A DNA stretch of 64,000 bases from Lunularia cruciata (lineage: Eukaryota > Streptophyta > Marchantiopsida > Lunulariales > Lunulariaceae), in the NCBI GenBank assembly GCA_948567375.1, contig OX419756.1, positions 50,322,552 to 50,386,551 on the forward strand, in the 5' to 3' direction. This document shows, in pieces, positions 58,396 to 64,000 of the stretch (positions are counted from its first letter, which is position 1; every line of letters begins with the position of its first letter). The notes under the pieces are model-generated. The model worked only from the letters and a program-made list of their open reading frames with translations, was not told the DNA's origin and searched no databases. Position numbers and translations under genes: made by a program.

Positions 58396-59562
58396 CTATT
58401 TTGTCTTATTCTCTACTTCGTAAGCCCGACTAACTTCGTCACTAAACTCCATATTGTTACATATTCCCCCGCCGCTAGTTGGTGACGTCCTCGTCGCCAG
58501 TGAAGCTTCGAATTCCTTGATGGCCATCTGTGCATTCTGGAGGTGAGAAAAAGGTTCCCATGTAGCATCATGAAGGGGATACCCTTTCCAAAGGACCTTG
58601 TACTCCGTATGTTGGTGACGGCCTCGTTGAATATGGCGACGCGTAAGGATACAATCAACTTCGTACTCCTCATGATCATTGATAGGGACAGGAAGAGGGG
58701 GAGGTTGGACTCGAGAGGAAAAGGAAGAAGGGTTAGGAACAAAGGGTTTCAACTTGGAAATATGAAAGACAGGATGGATACGCATGTGACAAGGTAAGGC
58801 AAGACGATAAGCAACAGGAGAGATAATGTGGGTGATATCAAAGGGTCCTATCCAATTAGGAGCAAGTTTACAAACTTGGGTATCAAGTGGGAGAGGGAGG
58901 TTACTAGAGGATAGCATGACTTTATCACCAACTTCAAAGGTGAGATCACGACGATGATGGTCTGCATATTGTTTTTGGCGATTCTGAGCAACAAGGAGGT
59001 GAGATTTGGCTTGTTGGAGAGATTGGGATATAGTGGTCAAGAATGTAGAGGTATGAGGAACCTGAGAGGGAGAGGGAGCAAGAAGAGAATCTAGAACAAG
59101 CGGATCTTGGCCAAAATTGAGAAAGAAGGGAGAAAATCCAATGCTTGCCTGTTTGGAATTGTTGTAGGCAAATTCTGCAGCTGCAAGACATTCATCCCAG
59201 TTGGTATGGTGGACATTGACAAAGGCCCGCAACATATCCTCCAATGTACGATTGGCACGTTCGGTTTGTCCATCAGTTTGAGGATGATAGGACGTGGACA
59301 AAGCAAGCTTGGTGCCGAGTATCTGGAAGAGTGCTTGCCAAAACTTCCCGGTAAATCGAGGATCACGGTCAGAGATGAGTACACGTGGCATCCCATGATG
59401 CTTGAAGACATTGTCGAAGTAGATTTGCGCTAAGGTTGGAGCATCCACGGTATCATAGGTTGGTGCCAAGTGGATTTGCTTACTAAGCTTATCCACAAAC
59501 ACCACAATTGCGGTGTGTCCTTGTTTTGTCTTTGGCAAGGATGTGATGAGATCCAAGCTCAC
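58396..59562 (-). CDS. Integrase core and chromodomain (element B)
   Basis: 388 open codons. The integrase core has Asp in SLDLITSLPKTK, Asp in VLISDRDPRFTGKFW and Glu in [16 protein letters not shown]. The barrel has FEVGDKVMLSSSNL and PNWIGPFDI. The chromodomain has YEVDCILTRRHIQRG and YKVLWKGYPLHDATWEPF. The reading frame passes through the polypurine tract and ends inside the 3' LTR at 58396, so the last ~22 residues are LTR-encoded. The upstream zinc-binding part is in the same frame behind one TGA. Confidence 0.95.
   Translation of the reverse strand: MSLDLITSLPKTKQGHTAIVVFVDKLSKQIHLAPTYDTVDAPTLAQIYFDNVFKHHGMPRVLISDRDPRFTGKFWQALFQILGTKLALSTSYHPQTDGQTERANRTLEDMLRAFVNVHHTNWDECLAAAEFAYNNSKQASIGFSPFFLNFGQDPLVLDSLLAPSPSQVPHTSTFLTTISQSLQQAKSHLLVAQNRQKQYADHHRRDLTFEVGDKVMLSSSNLPLPLDTQVCKLAPNWIGPFDITHIISPVAYRLALPCHMRIHPVFHISKLKPFVPNPSSFSSRVQPPPLPVPINDHEEYEVDCILTRRHIQRGRHQHTEYKVLWKGYPLHDATWEPFSHLQNAQMAIKEFEASLATRTSPTSGGGICNNMEFSDEVSRAYEVENKTK
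58462..58475 (-). promoter_or_regulatory. Polypurine tract of element B
   Basis: GCGGCGGGGGAATA on the minus strand, directly before the LTR start TGTAAC. It also serves as Gly codons of the integrase frame. Confidence 0.8.
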
Positions 59563-60549
59563 ATGCTCCCAACGAGCGGATGGAATGGCGAGTGGTTGAA
59601 GGAGTCCACTCGGCTTTTGGTTGCTGGCCTTGTTCCGTTGGCAACTCTCACATGATCAGACAAAGTCTCGAACATCTCGTGTCATGTTGGGCCACCACCA
59701 TTGGCGTTGGAGGGTGCCCAAGGTCTTGTCCACTCCCATGTGACCAGCTATTGGTAAATCATGGGCTTCTTGAAGGCGCACAAGTCGAAGATCACCTTTG
59801 GTTGGAACATAGATCTGGTCTGCATGGAATAAAAGGCCTTCCTTGAAGGAGAAAGTGTTGTACTCCTTGTCGCGTGCTGTTAGACGACCGTGTACCATTT
59901 GGAAGAAGGGATCTTGCTGTAGGGCTAACCGAAACTCGTCATGAATCTTGGGATCAATTGACACCGTCGTAATTGCTACCGCGATGAGAGGAAGAGACTT
60001 CAAATCAAGTCGTCGTGATAGAGCATCAGGGATGACATGGAACCGACCTGGTTTGTACTCAAGTTTGATGTCAAACAATTGGAGTTGCTCTTCCCATCGA
60101 TGATGTCGACTCTTCATGTGCTCTAGGTGTAAGGTCTGCAACAATGGCTTGTGATCAGTTCGCATGATCACTTGTTTCCCCAAGAGATAATGCCTCCATA
60201 CCTTGGTGGCATATACCATTGCAAGTTGTTCCCGATCTCGAGTAGAGTAATTTCTTTCAGTTGTATTTAGTCGGCGAGACACAAAGGCAATAGGATGTAG
60301 TCCATCTGGAAATTCTTGTTGCAACACAACTCCAATTGCAAAGTTAGAAGCATCAAAATCAACCACACAAGGTAGTTGAGGATCATATGGTTGAAGAATG
60401 GGTCTTGAAGACACCATATGCTTTAACTTCTGGAATGCTTCTTCATGCTTGGTGGTCCATTGGAAGCTCGAGTTCTTTCCCAAGAGGTCAGTCAATGGTG
60501 CAGCCACGTGAGCATAATAGTGGATGAACCATCGGTAAAAACTGGCCAA
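59563..60549 (-). pseudogene. RT connection, RNase H and integrase zinc domain (element B)
   Basis: Begins with NGLASFYRWFIHYY (end of RT). RNase H follows: VVDFDASNFAIGVVLQQ with the first Asp, NYSTRDREQLAMVYA with the Glu, MRTDHKPLLQTLHL, and FHVIPDALSRR. The integrase zinc part is AGHMGVDKTLGTLQRQWWW then CESCQRNKA. One TGA near 59656 separates it from the integrase core and another near 60551 from the RT. Both can be CGA changed by one transition. Confidence 0.92.
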
Positions 60550-61668
60550 TCCGTTGAACGCTCATACTTTGGTAGCATCCTTCGGGGTAGGCCAATCAGT
60601 AATGGCCTTGATCTTCTCTTCTTCTATCTTGATCCCCTCTGATGAGATCTTATGACCCAAGAAGGTAACTTCCTTTTGCCAAAAAGCACACTTTGACTTC
60701 TTGCAGTAAAATTTCCACTGTTGTAGTCGTCTTAGGACTTCTCGCACATGATTCATGTGTTCTGCCTCTGTCCTACTATAGATTAAGATATCATCTAAGA
60801 ACACTACCACAGACTGATCCAATAGCCCCTCCAACACACGATGCATCTGATCCATGAAGACTGTTGGAGCATTAGTGAGTCCGAAAGGTAGAACTCTCCA
60901 CTCAAAATGTCCATACCTTGTACGAAAGGCAGTATTTTTCACGTCCTCTCCTTCAATAGGAATTTGCCAATAGCCACTACAAAGATCTAGCTTGGAAAAG
61001 TATCGTGCTCCACTTAATTGATCAAGCAAGTCATCGATCCGAGGCAAGGGATATGCATTCTTCACGGTTTGCTTATTGAGCCCACGGTAATCAATACAGA
61101 AACGAAGTCCTCCATCCTTCTTTGGAACAAATAGTACCGGTGCTCCCCAAGGGGAGGTACTATGTCGTATGAAATCCTTCTCCAACAACTCTGTAAGTGT
61201 TGTTCGCAACTCCTCCAACTCCTTTGGTGAGAGCCGATAGATTGGTCTACTCACCGGAGTACTCCCTGGCAATAACTCGATCTTGAAGGGCATACCTCGA
61301 TCAGAGGGTAATCCCTTTGGCAGATCATCCAGAAACACATCTGCAAACTCTTGAACTATCCAATCAACCGTTGCTTGATGTGGCACTTGGCCCTCCTCAG
61401 ATTGTTCTTGTGCAATCGGCTTGATCCACACTGCGAATACAGACTTATCTTCCTCCAAAGCTTGCTCTATGGCTGCTTCATTAACAAACTTCCCTTCTAG
61501 GGACTCATCTCTCTTCCAAGCTTGCTCCATTGTTGCCTTCTTGGCAAACTTCCCATCTTGGGACTCATCTCCCTTCCAGATTCGCTCTATGGCTACCTTC
61601 TCAACAAACTTCCCATCTTGGGACTGACTAATCTTAGGTGTCTTACTCAGAGGTGCCAGACAACCTAA
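60550..61668 (-). pseudogene. Reverse transcriptase (element B)
   Basis: RT with [62 protein letters not shown] and the catalytic FLDDILIYS near 60780-60800. Upstream, 61440-61640 holds three 20-residue repeats with GKF and a following acidic/Trp stretch. All catalytic residues are present; the stop near 60560 falls at the RT/RNase H boundary. It converts element RNA to cDNA. Confidence 0.93.
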
Positions 61669-62061
61669 TCAGAAATTCCTACCTTGGTGTTGTACTTGAA
61701 TTTGGCATCGGGTCCAATCAAATTGAACCTTATGACATTCAAGCCAAGGTAGACCCAGAATGATATCATAGTGTAGAGGTGCCACTACAAACCTCATACA
61801 CTCCAAATACTCCTTCCCAATCTTGAAGGTAACAGGATGCAAGGTGCGGAATGCAGAACCCTTTCTACCATCCGCCATCATCAAACTACTTCCAATCACT
61901 AGCTTGATAGGAATACCCAACTCCTTTGCTACTTGCATAGACATGCAATTCTCTAAACTTCCAGAATCAACCAAAATTCTACAACCCCGATTAGATATCA
62001 TACCTTGCAAGTGAAGCAAACTTGCATAGGTCGAGCCTTCAATCCCATTGGAACTAATCAA
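61669..62061 (-). pseudogene. Aspartic protease (element B)
   Basis: 130 codons. Active site RILVDSGSLENCMS, then VTFKIGKEYLECMRFVV and DIILGLPWLE, the standard gypsy protease pattern. Its frame differs from gag (62088-62501). Expression would need a frameshift, or a small indel has broken the join. A TGA at its end separates it from the RT frame. Confidence 0.88.
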
Positions 62062-62087
62062 GCTTCCAGTAAGCGGCTCGAAATCTC

Positions 62088-62987
62088 CTACTGGGATTCC
62101 TCGTTTCCCTGATCATTCCGCTCCACAACCTCCACTTGGGCAACTTGTCGAGGTCGTCCATTCTTGAGTGGACATTCAGCAATGCGATGCCCCAATTGGC
62201 GACAATAAAAACAACCTCCATTTTGTCGTAATCTTTCTCTATCTGCTGTGCCAAGTGGTCTTTGTTGGATAGCATCAATCTCCATTGGTACCGGTTCTTC
62301 CACTCGTGGTACTGGTGGGTTTTGTGTAGGTCGAGGTCGAGACCAAGTTGTCGCAACTAAGGAATCAAAGCGCTCAGCCAATTGCATGGCTTGTTCTACA
62401 TTCTGTGGCTCTCGCATGGTCACCTCCAATCTGGTTTGTGACTTCAATCCTCGCACAAATCGATCAAGAACTTCACCTTCTTGGATATCTAGAATTTGCA
62501 TGATGATATTCTAGAATTGTGTGATGTAGCTTCTCACTAAGCCAATCTGCCTCAACTCCGCCAATTTATCTCGTGCAGCTCGGGTGGCATTTATAGTCTG
62601 AAATCGACCAAGTATTGCATCTTTGAATTCTACCCATGTAAAAATTGGTGTAACAATTTGTCGTTCAGCTCTTTCTACTCGGAATCGCCACCAAAGTTTT
62701 GCCACTCCATCCAATTGGCTAGAAGCCAAGAGAATTTGTTTCCGCTCGTCTTGAAGATTGGTGGCTTCAAAGTAACGTTCACAATCAAACACAAAATTCT
62801 CCACTGTGCCTGGAAGATTCTTGCCTTCAAACACCTTGGGTTTCGGAAATCGAATGTGATCTTCTCCATCTCGAACTGGCGCTTTGTCTATCTGTTCTCG
62901 TCGTTGCTGGTCTCGTTCATCCAACAATCGAGTAAGATGCTCGATTTGTTGTTGCATTGCAAGGATAACATCCGGTATTGCCGCCAT
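62088..62987 (-). pseudogene. Gag (element B)
   Basis: Two open parts in one frame separated by a TAG at 62511. The first (62511-62987) begins at an ATG with a coiled start (LAMQQQIEHLTRLLDERDQQ) and capsid sequence (VENFVFDCERYF, KLWWRFRVERAE). The second (62088-62501) has FVRGLKSQTRLEVTM and the zinc knuckle CFYCRQLGHRIAEC near 62200-62240 (CX2CX4HX4C). Length and order are normal for a chromovirus gag. Confidence 0.92.
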
Positions 62988-63245
62988 CGCTACTACTCTA
63001 TTCCACTACCTGCAATTTATCTAGTTGATTAACACGTAGATACAACACGTCCACCGTTCTCCATAAGTTACAACTGGAAGTATCAAGGGTTCCTCTGACA
63101 CGGTGATCATATGTAGAAAATCCTGCCCAAAGCGTGAGGTGATGAATTGTGTGCAATGATGCTTTGGTAATATCTGGACATGAAAGTCCCAATGGTTTGG
63201 CGGAAGTGGATTTGGTGGTCCATAAATTCCATCCATCCCATTCCT

Positions 63246-63257
63246 GCTCTGATACCA
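63246..63257 (-). promoter_or_regulatory. Primer-binding site of element B
   Basis: Exact TGGTATCAGAGC on the minus strand, one base inside the 5' LTR. Confidence 0.95.
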
Positions 63258-63258
63258 A

Positions 63259-63681
63259 TGTAAAAGACCAAAACCGAGGAGAGAAATAGGAGAATGGAAG
63301 CTCACATTGGGACACTTGAATGAGGGAAAACTCCGAATGCCTAGCATGAGCTTCGGCCTTGGTATTTATAGGTAGCATACAAGACCCTTGAAGCTTCTCA
63401 AGAAGTTTCCTTGAGCCGCTTTCTTGGAGTGCAAGCCAAGTTAACTAGGAAGCTTCTCAAGAAGCTTCCTTCTAGAAGCCGCCTACTTGGCGTGCAAGCT
63501 AAGCTAGTTAGAAGCTTCTAGAAGCTTCCTTCTAGAAGCTACCTGCTTAGGGCGCAAGTTAACTAGTTGGGAAGCTTCCTAAGAAGCTTCTTAGATGCTT
63601 CTAGAATATTCTAGACTATTTTGTCTTATTCTCTACTTCGTAAGCCCGACTAACTTCGTCACTAAACTCCATATTGTTACA
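63259..63681 (-). repeat. 5' LTR of element B with heat-shock-type promoter
   Basis: The promoter copy of the LTR. Heat-shock-element blocks lie at about 63387-63615, and the TATA box CTATAAATAC at 63362-63371 is read on the minus strand toward gag. The sequence is identical to 58039-58461 but for one base. Confidence 0.95.
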
Positions 63682-63735
63682 TGTACGATGTTGACAATGA
63701 TGTATATTGTGTAGCGATGTATATACGCACGACAG

Positions 63736-64000
63736 CTGTCACGCCATTTGTAGTGCCGCATCTAGATGCTCGGACACTAGAGTTCTAGTGATAGTAGTTA
63801 GAGTTATTTCAATAGTTTCTCTAAGACTACTTCCTGACGGTTAGATTTTGTGTTCAGGGTATTGACTTCACGGTGGGGCCCACCATCACTTTGCACCGTC
63901 GAGTGTGCCATCAGCGGGACCGTTAGGGTTTCAAAGCTAGCTCGGGTCCAAGGAGTATAGTTTTGAAGTGAGCTCCAAAGAGCTCACTTCTTTGATGTTG
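63736..64000 (+). repeat. Start of the 3' LTR of the methyltransferase element (cut by window end)
   Basis: 265 bases matching 44123-44395 with about 25 differences and one 10-base gap. It starts TGTCACGCCATTTG exactly as the 5' copy does. The remaining ~1.1 kb lies outside the window. Confidence 0.8.

Larger units (their letters stand above)
58039..58461 (-). repeat. 3' LTR of element B
   Basis: 423 bases, identical to 63259-63681 except for one transition. It contains a cluster of GAAGCTTC-type heat-shock elements and a TATA box read on the minus strand. Confidence 0.95.
58039..63681 (-). mobile_element. Nested gypsy element B (chromodomain type, heat-shock-type LTR)
   Basis: Minus-strand Ty3/gypsy element of 5643 bases with two 423-bp LTRs that differ at a single position (58054 region, A versus G). 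It is bounded by TGTAA and TTACA, with an exact target-site duplication TGTAC at 58034-58038 and 63682-63686. It has an exact initiator-Met primer site and a polypurine tract. It is the youngest insertion in the window, yet its coding frames carry stops, so it probably moved with help from another copy. Confidence 0.95.
44123..64000 (+). mobile_element. Ty3/gypsy element carrying a cytosine methyltransferase and PHD finger, twice interrupted
   Basis: Host element on the plus strand, running past the window end. A 5' terminal repeat starts TGTCACGCC at 44123 and its partner starts TGTCACGCC at 63736; over the 265 visible bases they match at roughly 90%, with one 10-base gap. Inside, in one frame, are gag with two zinc knuckles, protease, C5 methyltransferase (45.9-49.74 kb), RNase H, integrase and a PHD finger (55.94-57.81 kb). 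The RT is missing at the junction with nested element A (49745-55936). Nested element B (58039-63681) sits in the 3' untranslated part. It is old and inactive. Confidence 0.85.

Noticed and set aside
1-64000. CRISPR arrays, bacterial operons or phage modules
   Set aside because: No direct-repeat/spacer pattern, and the genes have eukaryotic introns and LTR retrotransposons throughout.
63736-64000. Nested element B ending at 64000 instead of 63681
   Set aside because: The TSD TGTAC at 63682-63686 and the LTR end TTACA fix the boundary at 63681; the sequence from 63736 belongs to the host element.

Overview
The window reads as nuclear DNA of a plant or close streptophyte relative. The evidence is: two LTR elements primed by the plant-type initiator-methionine tRNA site (TGGTATCAGAGC), chromodomain Ty3/gypsy elements, a Ty1/copia element, PIF/Harbinger and Mutator-like remnants, and minus-strand genes with GT-AG introns whose phases match. 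A methyltransferase-bearing gypsy element and a Penelope-like reverse transcriptase make me favour a non-flowering lineage (alga, bryophyte, lycophyte or fern). That is a guess. No gene in the window identifies the species.

Layout. 1-6 kb: degenerate GC-rich short repeats, an unrecognised coiled-coil ORF remnant and a PIF/Harbinger transposase. 6-10 kb: little that can be named. 8.7-16.5 kb: minus-strand exons of a large, low-complexity, unrecognised protein. 16.5-29.2 kb: a repeat- and transposon-filled stretch with a complete but decayed copia element (20594-25650, TSD TAGTA), a solo LTR of the same family in the opposite orientation (25701-26231, TSD TAAAC) and a Penelope-like RT remnant. 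It may be one giant intron. 32.0-38.1 kb: two further unrecognised minus-strand genes with good splice structure. 39.1-44.1 kb: a strongly AT-rich island ending in a Mutator-like transposase fragment. 44.1 kb to the window end: one old Ty3/gypsy element broken by two younger gypsy insertions.

The most interesting object is that old element (44123 to beyond 64000). Between its aspartic protease and RNase H it encodes a complete set of C5-cytosine methyltransferase motifs (DNMT3/DRM-like), and its integrase ends in a PHD finger instead of a chromodomain. Its reading frame carries 21 internal stops. Every one can be explained by a single C-to-T or G-to-A change, mostly at CAG (CHG) and CGA (CG) sites, as if the element had been eroded by cytosine methylation, the mark its own enzyme would write.

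Nested element A (49745-55936, minus strand) carries a chromodomain; its 5' LTR is cut short and the host's RT domain is missing at that junction. Nested element B (58039-63681, minus strand, perfect TSD TGTAC) has LTRs differing at one of 423 positions, and each LTR holds a cluster of heat-shock elements just upstream of a TATA box. LTR divergence by eye (about 10% host, 3% A, 0.2% B) gives the order of insertion.
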